Position numbers and translations under genes: made by a program. This document shows positions 57,726 through 64,000 of a DNA stretch of 64,000 nucleotides, one piece after another (the first letter of the stretch is position 1; each line of letters starts with the position of its first letter). The stretch spans positions 1,178,001 to 1,242,000 of the forward strand of contig NZ_CP094828.1 in the NCBI RefSeq assembly GCF_022865125.1, given 5' to 3'. The stretch is from Acuticoccus sp. I52.16.1. GTDB lineage: Bacteria; Pseudomonadota; Alphaproteobacteria; Rhizobiales; Amorphaceae. The notes below the pieces were generated by a model that saw only the letters and a program-made list of their open reading frames with translations, did not search any database and was not told the DNA's origin.

Positions 57726-58526
57726 TCAGCCCGCGAGCCCGGCGAGGGCGCCGGCGACGGCATCCATCACCGCCACGCCGAGCCCCTCGCGCGGCAGCGG
57801 CACGAGCAGTCCGTACTTGAAGATCGCCGACAGCACGATCGACGTGCCGATGGCGGTGCCGATGACGGGCCCGAGCCGCCGTCGCTCCGCCCCGCGGGCG
57901 AAGACGCACAGCGCGATCATGGCGAGGACCGCGACCGCGGCGACGATCGCGTCGGCGACCTCCTGCCCGGCCGAGCGGGGGGCCGGCCAGCCGCCGGCCA
58001 GGGCCACCGCGAAGGCGGCGACTCCGGCCGCGCCGAGAAGCACGACCAGCACCGCGCGCCCCACGGGCGCCTCGATGACATAGGCGCCGACGAAGACGGT
58101 CAGCAGCGCCGTGGTGGCGATGACGAAGTCCACCCGCGGGACGAGGCCGAGGATGTAGAACGCGAGGATCGCCGCGATCAGCAGCGCGTTGCGCCCCTCC
58201 GCGCCGAGCGCCCCCGCCTCGACCGAAAAGAGCCGCCCGCCCGGCCGCAGCGCGCGGAAGTCGCGCAGGGCCCGCACCAGGAGGCCGATCGAAAGCACCA
58301 GCATCAGTGCGCCGATCATCAGCGGGAACAGCGCCGGGGAGACGTACCAGGCGTTCTTCACCCCGGCGTAGGTGCCCTCCAGCGGGAAGGTCAGCGCCTG
58401 GGCGATCATCGCGACGGCCACCGCCGCCAGGACGATGCCGGTCCACACGTCCGCCTTGCGCAGGCGCGACAAAGCGCGGGCGTCCACGGTCGTCGCGACG
58501 CCGGGCGCGGGTTGGGGGTCGGTCAT
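57726..58526 (-). CDS. tctB: tripartite tricarboxylate transporter small permease TctB
   Basis: A 266-residue membrane protein, rather longer than many TctB proteins (about 150-200). DVWTGIVLAAVAVAMIAQALTF at the N-terminus and LRALRDFRALRPGG are TctB-like. Further helices include LLIAAILAFYILGLVPRVDFVIAT and VGRAVLVVLLGAAGVAAFAVALA. Directly precedes tctA and follows tctC after a 91-base gap with a stem-loop. Confidence 0.85.
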   Translation of the reverse strand: MTDPQPAPGVATTVDARALSRLRKADVWTGIVLAAVAVAMIAQALTFPLEGTYAGVKNAWYVSPALFPLMIGALMLVLSIGLLVRALRDFRALRPGGRLFSVEAGALGAEGRNALLIAAILAFYILGLVPRVDFVIATTALLTVFVGAYVIEAPVGRAVLVVLLGAAGVAAFAVALAGGWPAPRSAGQEVADAIVAAVAVLAMIALCVFARGAERRRLGPVIGTAIGTSIVLSAIFKYGLLVPLPREGLGVAVMDAVAGALAGLAG

Positions 58527-58559
58527 GGAGTGGGGCGCATCCTGATTGCCACGAGAAGT

Positions 58560-58597
58560 AGGCGCGGCCGCACCGCAGAGCCGGTCCGGCCGCGCCT
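58560..58597 (-). terminator. stem-loop between tctC and tctB
   Basis: AGGCGCGGCCG (58560-58570) and CGGCCGCGCCT (58587-58597) form a perfect 11-bp stem around a 16-base loop, 21 bases after the tctC stop. No T-tract. Likely raises binding-protein expression over the permeases by mRNA end protection or partial termination. Confidence 0.6.
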
Positions 58598-58617
58598 CGG
58601 GGTTCGTTCGAGCCGGA

Positions 58618-59631
58618 TCACTCCGGCTTGGGAATGCCCAGCGTCTCGGGGTTCACGGACGCGGCGCCGAGATCCCACAAGGTCCAGGCGAACAGCGACT
58701 CCAGCTTGTTGAACTGCTCGGCCGCCGCATCGCCGGACTTGCCGGACAGCGAGTAGTAGTTGTCGTTGGCGAACTTCTTCACCGCGTCGCTCTGCATCGC
58801 CGTGTCGAAGGCGGCCGACAGGGTCTGCTTGACGTCGTCCGGTGCGTCGGCCCGAACCGCGAAGCCGATGGCCTGGCTGATCGGCAGATACTGCGTCAGG
58901 TCCGGATAGTCGGTGAAGGCGGAGGGGATCTCGGTCTCGCCGAGCTTGAAGGAGTCCTCCGTCAGCATCGCCAGCGGCCGCAGCCGGCCGGCCTGGAGGA
59001 GCTGCTGCTGCTCGGCGAGCGACGTGACGACCACCTCGACCTCACCCGCGACGGCCGCGTTCTGCGCCGGGGCCGACCCGTCGTAGGGGATATAATTGAA
59101 CTCGGCGCCGGTTCCGTCCTGCAGGGCCAGGAGGTTGAGGTGGTGGATCGAGCCCGCGGCGCTGGCGCCGGCGCGGATCGAGCCGGGGTCGGCCTTCGCC
59201 GCCTCGATGAGTTCGTCCAGCGTCTTGTAGTCGGAGCTGGCGGTCACGGAGACGAGGTCGGGCGAGCCACCGACGATGAACGGATACCAGACGTCGATCC
59301 GCTCTTCCCAGCCGCCCTGCACCCCGGCAGTGACCACCGACTCGGAGATGCCGGCCAGCGTGTAGCCGTCGTCCGGCTGGCTGAAGACGTAGCTCATCCC
59401 CGCCGAGCCGCCGACGCCACCGGTGCGGTTCACGGTGTTGACGCGCGCGCTGCCCGGCAGCGCCTTCTGCATCTCCGCCATGATGAGGCGGTTGACGGTG
59501 TCGGTGCCGCCGCCGGCCGACCATACGACGACGTTGGTGATGGGCCGGCTCGGATAGTCCTGCGCCGCCGCCGGCAGGGTCGCCGCGATCATCGCCGCCG
59601 CCGCGAACGACAGGTGTCGGGTGAAGCTCAT
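58618..59631 (-). CDS. tctC: tripartite tricarboxylate transporter substrate-binding protein TctC
   Basis: A 337-residue periplasmic protein with signal peptide ending at AAAQD (residue 24). TctC features: YPSRPITNVVVWSAGGGTDTVNRLIMAEMQKALPG, VNRTGGVGGSAGMSYVFSQPDDGYTLAG, and FNYIPYDGSAPAQNAAVAGEVEV. GGGAG precedes the ATG. First gene of the leftward catabolic operon. The family binds diverse carboxylates; a tetronate or its lactone is inferred from the downstream enzymes. Confidence 0.93.
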   Translation of the reverse strand: MSFTRHLSFAAAAMIAATLPAAAQDYPSRPITNVVVWSAGGGTDTVNRLIMAEMQKALPGSARVNTVNRTGGVGGSAGMSYVFSQPDDGYTLAGISESVVTAGVQGGWEERIDVWYPFIVGGSPDLVSVTASSDYKTLDELIEAAKADPGSIRAGASAAGSIHHLNLLALQDGTGAEFNYIPYDGSAPAQNAAVAGEVEVVVTSLAEQQQLLQAGRLRPLAMLTEDSFKLGETEIPSAFTDYPDLTQYLPISQAIGFAVRADAPDDVKQTLSAAFDTAMQSDAVKKFANDNYYSLSGKSGDAAAEQFNKLESLFAWTLWDLGAASVNPETLGIPKPE

Positions 59632-59694
59632 GTGGTGTCACTCCCTGATTGATTGTTGTTCGACCGGTGGCCCGGTTGATTATCGCACGCATCA

Positions 59695-59715
59695 TTGTAT
59701 GAATTAGCGTATACG
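59695..59715. promoter_or_regulatory. putative GntR/FCD operator in the divergent promoter
   Basis: CGTATACG (59708-59715) is a perfect palindrome, and TTGTATGAA (59695-59703) provides a similar TGTAT half site. Both lie in the 103-base interval separating tctC from the lactonase gene. FCD-type GntR proteins often bind TTGTATACAA-like sites, and such a regulator is encoded in the rightward operon. Confidence 0.35.
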
Positions 59716-59734
59716 TAAAGGGGGCACCCGCAAC

Positions 59735-60745
59735 ATGATCCCGCTCACCGCCATCGGCTACCTCGGCGAGGGCCTCGTCCGGCCGGAGTGCGTGCTGGCG
59801 CACGCCTCAGGCCACCTCTTCGCGGCGGATTGGTCCGGCAATGGCGGCGTGGCGGTGATCGCGCCCGACGGCACGGTGCGCCGCATCACCGCCCGTGACG
59901 TCGCCGCGCCGCTGCGCCCCAACGGGATCGCGCTGGAGGCCGGCGGCACCTTCCTCGTCGCGCATCTCGGGGACGACGCCGGCGGCGTCCTGCGCCTCCA
60001 CCCGGACGGGCGGACCGAGCCGGTGCTCATCGAGCTGGACGGCACCCCGCTACCGCCGACCAACTTCCCCCTGCTCGACGCCGCGGGCCGCCTGTGGGTC
60101 ACGGTCAGCACGCGCCGCCTCCCCCGCCACGACGCCGCGCGGCCGGACGTGGCGGACGGGTTCATCGTGCTCGTCCCGCCGGACGGGCCGGCACGGATCG
60201 TCGCCGACGGGCTGGGCTACACCAACGAGTGCACCCTTTCCGCCGACGGCCGGCACCTCTACGTCAACGAGACCTTCGGCAAGCGCCTCTCGCGCTACCC
60301 CGTCACCGGCCCCGCGACGCTGGGCCCCCGCGAGACGGTGACGGTGTTCGACGACGGCACCTTCCCCGACGGTCTCGCGCTCGACGTCGACGGAAACCTC
60401 TGGATCACGTCGATCGTCTCCAACCGCGTCATTCGCGTCGGCCCGGACGGCGTCGCCGAGACGATGCTGGAGGACGTCGACCCGGCGGAGATGGCGATCA
60501 CCGAAGAGATGTACGAGCGCGGCGCGCTCACCTCCGACCGGCTCGGGATCCTGCACGGCTCGGTGCTGAAGAACGTCTCCAGTCTCGCCTTCGGCGGGGC
60601 GGACCTGCGCACCGGCTATCTCGGCTGCCTCAAGGGCGACCGGATCGCCACCCTCGCGATGCCCGCGGCGGGCGTGGCGCCGATTCACTGGCACGCCGAC
60701 CTGGAGCCGCTGGCACGCGCCGGCCTCCTCGGCATGCCCGCATGA
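59735..60745 (+). CDS. SMP-30/gluconolactonase family lactonase
   Basis: A 336-residue six-bladed beta-propeller: GEGLVRPECVLAHASGHLFAADW, RPNGIALEAGGTFLVAHLGDD-like first metal region, TNECTLSADGRHLYVNETFGKRLSRY, and TFPDGLALDVDGNLWITSIVSNRVIRV. Glu, Asn and Asp residues in these loops bind the divalent metal. Hydrolyses sugar-acid lactones. As first gene of the rightward operon in this C4-acid locus, it would open a tetronolactone. Possibly periplasm-independent, as no signal peptide is seen. Confidence 0.87.
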   Translation: MIPLTAIGYLGEGLVRPECVLAHASGHLFAADWSGNGGVAVIAPDGTVRRITARDVAAPLRPNGIALEAGGTFLVAHLGDDAGGVLRLHPDGRTEPVLIELDGTPLPPTNFPLLDAAGRLWVTVSTRRLPRHDAARPDVADGFIVLVPPDGPARIVADGLGYTNECTLSADGRHLYVNETFGKRLSRYPVTGPATLGPRETVTVFDDGTFPDGLALDVDGNLWITSIVSNRVIRVGPDGVAETMLEDVDPAEMAITEEMYERGALTSDRLGILHGSVLKNVSSLAFGGADLRTGYLGCLKGDRIATLAMPAAGVAPIHWHADLEPLARAGLLGMPA

Positions 60746-60770
60746 CCAGAAGCTTGAGAAGGACGACGCG

Positions 60771-61856
60771 GTGACCAACGAGTTCAGGATCGCGGTGATG
60801 GCCGGCGACGGTATCGGCCAGGAGGTGACCCCCGCCGCGCTCGCGATCGCCGACGCCGCGCTGGCGCGGACCGGCGGCGTTCGCCTGGTGCGCGAGGACG
60901 CCCCCGCGGGTGCCGCGCACTACCAGTCCACCGGCGAAGCTTTCCCGGAAACGAGCCGGCGCACCTGCGAGGCCGCCGACGCCATCTACCTCGGCGCGAT
61001 GGGCCTGCCCTCGGTGCGCTACGCCGACGGCACCGAGATCGCCCCGCAGCTCGACCTGCGTTTCATGTTCGAACTCTATGCCGGGGTGCGGCCGACCCGC
61101 GCGATCCCCGGCGTACGCCCCGCTCTCGCCGACCCACGCGCGGCCGAGATCGACTTCGTCCTGGTGCGCGAATCGACCGAGGGGCTGTTCGCCTCCCGCG
61201 GCAAGGGCGTGGTCGAGGACGACGCGGTAGCGCGCGAGACGATGGTCATCACTCGCCGCGTCTCCGAGCGTGTCTTCGGCTACTCGTTCGGCGAGGCGGA
61301 GCGGCGGCGCGCGGCCGGCAAGGAGGGCCGGCTGACGCTGATCGACAAGGCCAACGTCTTCACCGCCTTCGCCTTCTTCCGCAAAGTGTTCGACGAGGTC
61401 GCCGCCCGGCATCCGGACGTCGCCGCCGACCACCTCTACGTCGATGCCGCGGCGCTCGCGATGGTGAGCCGGCCCTGGGCGCTCGACGTCGCGGTCACCG
61501 AGAACATGTTCGGCGACATTCTGTCGGATCTCGCCGCGGGGCTCGTCGGCGGCATGGGCTACGCGCCCTCGGCCGACATCGGCGACGAGCGCGCCGTGTT
61601 CCAGCCAGCCCACGGCTCCGCGCCCGATATCGCCGGCACCGGCAAAGCCAATCCCGTCGCCGCGATCCTGTCGGCGGCGATGATGCTCGACTGGCTGGGC
61701 GCGCGGCATGGCGAGGTGAACGTCGTCGAGGCGGGCCGGCTGATCGGCCGCGCGGTGGACGCCGCCTTCGCCGACGGCGGTCTCGTCACCTGCGAGCTGG
61801 GCGGCACCGCGGACACCCGCGCCGTGACCGACGCCGTGCTCGCCAACATCCGCTGA
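60771..61856 (+). CDS. isocitrate/isopropylmalate/tartrate dehydrogenase family protein (copy B)
   Basis: A 361-residue paralogue of the enzyme at the far end of the leftward operon, sharing VRESTEGLFASRGKG, ENMFGDILSDLAAGLVGGMGYAPSADIG and AHGSAPDIAGTGKANPVAAILSAAMMLDWLG. GTG start with GAAGGA upstream. Differences lie in the N-domain (GAAHYQSTGEAFPETSRRT) and helix regions, so the two may act on different stereoisomers or form a heteromer as NAD-isocitrate dehydrogenases do. Lies 25 bases after the lactonase gene. Confidence 0.9.
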   Translation: MTNEFRIAVMAGDGIGQEVTPAALAIADAALARTGGVRLVREDAPAGAAHYQSTGEAFPETSRRTCEAADAIYLGAMGLPSVRYADGTEIAPQLDLRFMFELYAGVRPTRAIPGVRPALADPRAAEIDFVLVRESTEGLFASRGKGVVEDDAVARETMVITRRVSERVFGYSFGEAERRRAAGKEGRLTLIDKANVFTAFAFFRKVFDEVAARHPDVAADHLYVDAAALAMVSRPWALDVAVTENMFGDILSDLAAGLVGGMGYAPSADIGDERAVFQPAHGSAPDIAGTGKANPVAAILSAAMMLDWLGARHGEVNVVEAGRLIGRAVDAAFADGGLVTCELGGTADTRAVTDAVLANIR

Positions 61857-61866
61857 AGGGGCCAGC

Positions 61867-62901
61867 ATGACGGATCTCAAGGTCGCCACCATCGGCGCCG
61901 GCTACTTCGCCCGCTTCCACCACGACGCGTGGTCGCGCATGCCGGGCGTGCGCCTCGCCGCGGTGTGCGACACCGACCCGGACCGCGCCGAGGCCTACCG
62001 CGCCGAGTTCGGCGCCGGGGCCGCCTACACCGACCCCGCGACGATGATCGCCCGCGAGGCGCCCGATCTCGTCGACATCGCGGTGCCGCCGGCCGCGCAC
62101 AAGGACCTCGTCGCGCTCGCCGCGTCTGAGAAGATCGACACCATCTGCCAGAAGGCCTTCACCCGCTCCCTCGCCGAGGCGAAGGAGACCGTGGCGCTTG
62201 CCGAGGCGGCGGGCATCACGCTGGTGGTGCACGAGAATTTCCGCTTCCAGCCCTGGTTTCGCGAGATCCGCCGACTGATCGACGAGGGGGCCCTGGGCGA
62301 CATCTACGGTTCCAGCTTCCGCCTGCGCCCCGGCGACGGACAGGGGGCGCGCGCCTACCTCGACCGGCAGCCCTACTTCCAGTCGATGGAGCGGTTCCTC
62401 ATGCACGAGACCGGCATCCACTTCATCGACACCTTCCGCTTCCTCTTCGGCGAATATGCCAGCGTCTATGCGGACCTGCGCCAGCTCAATCCGGTGATCG
62501 CGGGCGAGGACGCCGGCATCATGGTGCTGGGCCATGCCGGCGGCGTGCGCTCGCTGTTCGACGGCAACCGCTTGTCGGACCACATCGCCGAGAACCGCCG
62601 GCTGACGATGGGCGAGCTCTGGGTCGACGGGTCGGCCGGCACCCTGCGGCTCGACGGCGAGGGGAACCTCTTCCTGCGCGACTTCGGCAGCAACGACGAG
62701 CGAGCCCACCCGCTCGCCTGGGAGAAGCGCGGCTTTGCCGGCGACAGCGTTTACGCACTGCAGTCCCACGTTGTGGCACACTTGCGCGATGGAACGCCGC
62801 TGGAGAATACCGGGCGGGCATACCTGACGAACCTCGCCGTCGAGGAGGCCGTCTACCGATCGTCCGCCGAGGGTGGCCGGATCATGTTGCAGGGAGGCTG
62901 A
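61867..62901 (+). CDS. Gfo/Idh/MocA family oxidoreductase
   Basis: A 344-residue NAD(P)-dependent dehydrogenase: N-terminal Rossmann motif ATIGAGYFARFHHDAW, VAVCDTD-like beta2 acid (AAVCDTDPDRAEAY), and the EKP-like signature appearing as CQKAFTRSLAEAKE with Lys in the usual place. RFLMHETGIHFIDTFRFLFG carries the catalytic His/Asp region. Oxidises sugars or sugar acids. Third gene of the rightward operon, 10 bases after the dehydrogenase; a candidate for the oxidation normally done by LtnD. Confidence 0.9.
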   Translation: MTDLKVATIGAGYFARFHHDAWSRMPGVRLAAVCDTDPDRAEAYRAEFGAGAAYTDPATMIAREAPDLVDIAVPPAAHKDLVALAASEKIDTICQKAFTRSLAEAKETVALAEAAGITLVVHENFRFQPWFREIRRLIDEGALGDIYGSSFRLRPGDGQGARAYLDRQPYFQSMERFLMHETGIHFIDTFRFLFGEYASVYADLRQLNPVIAGEDAGIMVLGHAGGVRSLFDGNRLSDHIAENRRLTMGELWVDGSAGTLRLDGEGNLFLRDFGSNDERAHPLAWEKRGFAGDSVYALQSHVVAHLRDGTPLENTGRAYLTNLAVEEAVYRSSAEGGRIMLQGG

Positions 62902-62905
62902 TCAC

Positions 62906-63613
62906 GTGGCCGTTGCCGACGAAGGAGCCGTGAGCGAGACCGACCCGCGTGCGACCGCGGCGACGCGCTCCGAGCAGGCCTACGTCGCGCTGAAGCGCCG
63001 CGTGCTGGACAACGAGTTCCCGGTCGGCTCCTTCTTCCTCGAGCAGGAGTTGGCCGACCTTCTGGAGATGAGCCGGACACCCATCCGCGAGGCGCTCGTC
63101 CGCCTCGCCAACGAAGGCTTCGTCGAGATTCGCCCCCGTCACGGGATGCGCGTCCTGCCGATCTCCGCCACCGACATGCGCGAGATCTACACCATCCTCA
63201 CCGCGCTGGAGGCGGAGGTCGCCGCCGAGGTCGCGACCCGCGGCCTCACCGGCGACGAGTTGGCGGCCCTGCGGCAGGCCGTGGACGACATGGAAGCCGC
63301 CCTCACCGACGACGACCGCAAGGCCTGGGCGGTCGCCGACGAGCGCTTCCACCGCTGCCTCGTCGGCGCCAGTGCCAACCAGCGCCTGCGCGCGGTCATC
63401 CTGCAATTCTGGGAACAGGCACACCGAGTACGCATGTTGACCCTGCGTCTGCGGCCCAAGCCGGTGAAGTCCACGCAGGAGCACCACGAGCTGGTCGACG
63501 CGCTGGAGGCCCGCGAGCCGGAGCGCGCCCGCCAGATCCACCGCGTCCACCGCGAGACCGCCGCCAACATGCTGGCCGAGATCCTCTCGTCCAACGGGCT
63601 GACGAACCTTTAG
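62906..63613 (+). CDS. GntR/FCD family transcriptional regulator
   Basis: A 235-residue regulator: winged helix SEQAYVALKRRVLDNEFPVGSFFLEQELADLLEMSRTPIREALVRLANEGFVEIRPRHG and an FCD domain with EIYTILTALEAEVAAEVA, DERFHRCLVGASANQRL and HHELVDALEAREPERA supplying metal-binding His/Asp. GTG start with AGGGAGG upstream. Immediately follows the Gfo/Idh/MocA gene and probably represses both halves of the locus until a sugar-acid ligand binds. Confidence 0.9.
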   Translation: MAVADEGAVSETDPRATAATRSEQAYVALKRRVLDNEFPVGSFFLEQELADLLEMSRTPIREALVRLANEGFVEIRPRHGMRVLPISATDMREIYTILTALEAEVAAEVATRGLTGDELAALRQAVDDMEAALTDDDRKAWAVADERFHRCLVGASANQRLRAVILQFWEQAHRVRMLTLRLRPKPVKSTQEHHELVDALEAREPERARQIHRVHRETAANMLAEILSSNGLTNL

Positions 63614-63690
63614 GGCGATTTGCGGGGTCGGCGCGGCGGGTTCCGCGCAGCGGGCTTGCCCGGTGCGCGGATCGCGGGCACGTGGACCGC

Positions 63691-64000
63691 ATGACGCGAC
63701 CGATCCATATCCTCAACGGGCCCAGTCTCAATCGGCTCGGCACCCGTGAGCCGCACCTTTACGGCACCACCACCCTCGCCGAGGTGGAAGCGATGTGCCG
63801 GGAGGCCAGCGAAGGCCACCCCCTCACCTTCCGCCAGGCCAACGCCGAGGGCGACCTCATCGGCTGGGTGCACGAGGCGCTGGACGATGGTGCCGGGATG
63901 ATCATCAACCCCGCCGCCTGCACGTTCACCTCGATCGCGCTCGCCGATGCGCTGGCGCTCTTTCCTGGCCCGATCATCGAGCTGCACATCACCAACCTCC
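63691..64000 (+). CDS. type II 3-dehydroquinate dehydratase-like protein (3' truncated by window)
   Basis: The first 103 codons are present. ILNGPSLNRLGTREPHLYG and RQANAEGDLIGWVHEALDDGAGMIINPAACTFTSIALADAL and IIELHITNL give the type II dehydroquinase fold, with Tyr24-equivalent and Arg19-equivalent retained. Compared with the well-studied enzyme, the active-site Asn of GPN is Ser (codon 63724-63726) and the His of T-H-T-S is Phe. This suggests a different substrate, or a divergent enzyme, and the gene lies in a catabolic rather than aro context. No clear Shine-Dalgarno before the ATG. Confidence 0.8.
   Translation, partial: MTRPIHILNGPSLNRLGTREPHLYGTTTLAEVEAMCREASEGHPLTFRQANAEGDLIGWVHEALDDGAGMIINPAACTFTSIALADALALFPGPIIELHITNL

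Overview
The window is uniformly high-GC (about 70 percent by eye). It reads as chromosome of an alphaproteobacterium, most likely Hyphomicrobiales/Rhizobiales-like. The basis is gene content and order: rsmE next to a plant-type gshA; rnd-lptC-lptA; GST-queG beside uppP and an NDUFA9-type gene; an ECF sigma/NrsF pair; and several TRAP, TTT and ABC uptake systems. No transposase, phage gene, CRISPR array or rRNA was seen. One tRNA gene, tRNA-Leu(CAG), is present. Taxonomy is inferred from gene content only.

Layout. 1-1993: end of a ribose/fructose-type sugar ABC operon (permease, binding protein, single-domain ATPase), facing a Crp-like regulator. 3039-9598: iron-siderophore locus, with a periplasmic IroE-like esterase divergent from an AraC regulator and a binding protein/two permeases/ATPase cassette. 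9769-12554: lipoprotein hydrolase, GNAT enzyme, NIPSNAP protein. 12564-17349: TRAP transporter, a 3-hydroxyisobutyrate-dehydrogenase-like enzyme and a divergent FadR-type regulator with a matching operator. 17367-29098: a lone molybdopterin oxidoreductase subunit, then housekeeping genes (gshA, rsmE, xseA, lytic transglycosylase, rnd, lptC, lptA) and leuA behind a leucine-rich leader peptide. 29159-30569: a lower-GC unknown gene and a gene-free stretch. 30570-35507: small secreted protein, SDR, queG, GST, uppP, NDUFA9-like. 35686-42090: tRNA-Leu, an RTX protein with a duplicated module, a membrane protein, a peroxiredoxin-like protein, a LysR regulator and a TTC38-like TPR protein. 42433-46855: NrsF/ECF sigma pair with a SigF-type promoter, and a second TRAP transporter. 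46959-51475: Ca2+/H+ antiporter, TPR-sulfotransferase, MFS carrier.

51801 to the end is one divergent catabolic locus. Leftward from about 59.6 kb runs an eight-gene transcription unit: TctC, TctB, TctA, aldo/keto reductase, OtnK-like kinase, OtnC-like decarboxylase, ABM monooxygenase, and a tartrate/isopropylmalate-type dehydrogenase. Rightward run an SMP-30 lactonase, a second dehydrogenase of the same type, a Gfo/Idh/MocA oxidoreductase, a GntR/FCD regulator and a type II dehydroquinase-like protein with altered active-site positions. Together these suggest uptake of a four-carbon sugar acid or its lactone, oxidation to a 3-oxo-tetronate, phosphorylation and decarboxylation to a triose phosphate. 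The expected LtnD and OtnI partners are absent. This locus is the best candidate for an undescribed pathway.

Non-coding signals worth noting: the leuA leader peptide; GTAACC-N16-CGAA before the ECF sigma gene; TTGTCTGACAA before the FadR-type gene; a 9-bp inverted repeat just upstream of the AraC gene; a 20-bp perfect palindrome at the start of the TTC38-like gene; and GC-rich stem-loops directly after the binding-protein gene in all three tripartite transporter operons. Many start codons appear to be GTG or TTG and were chosen by Shine-Dalgarno position.
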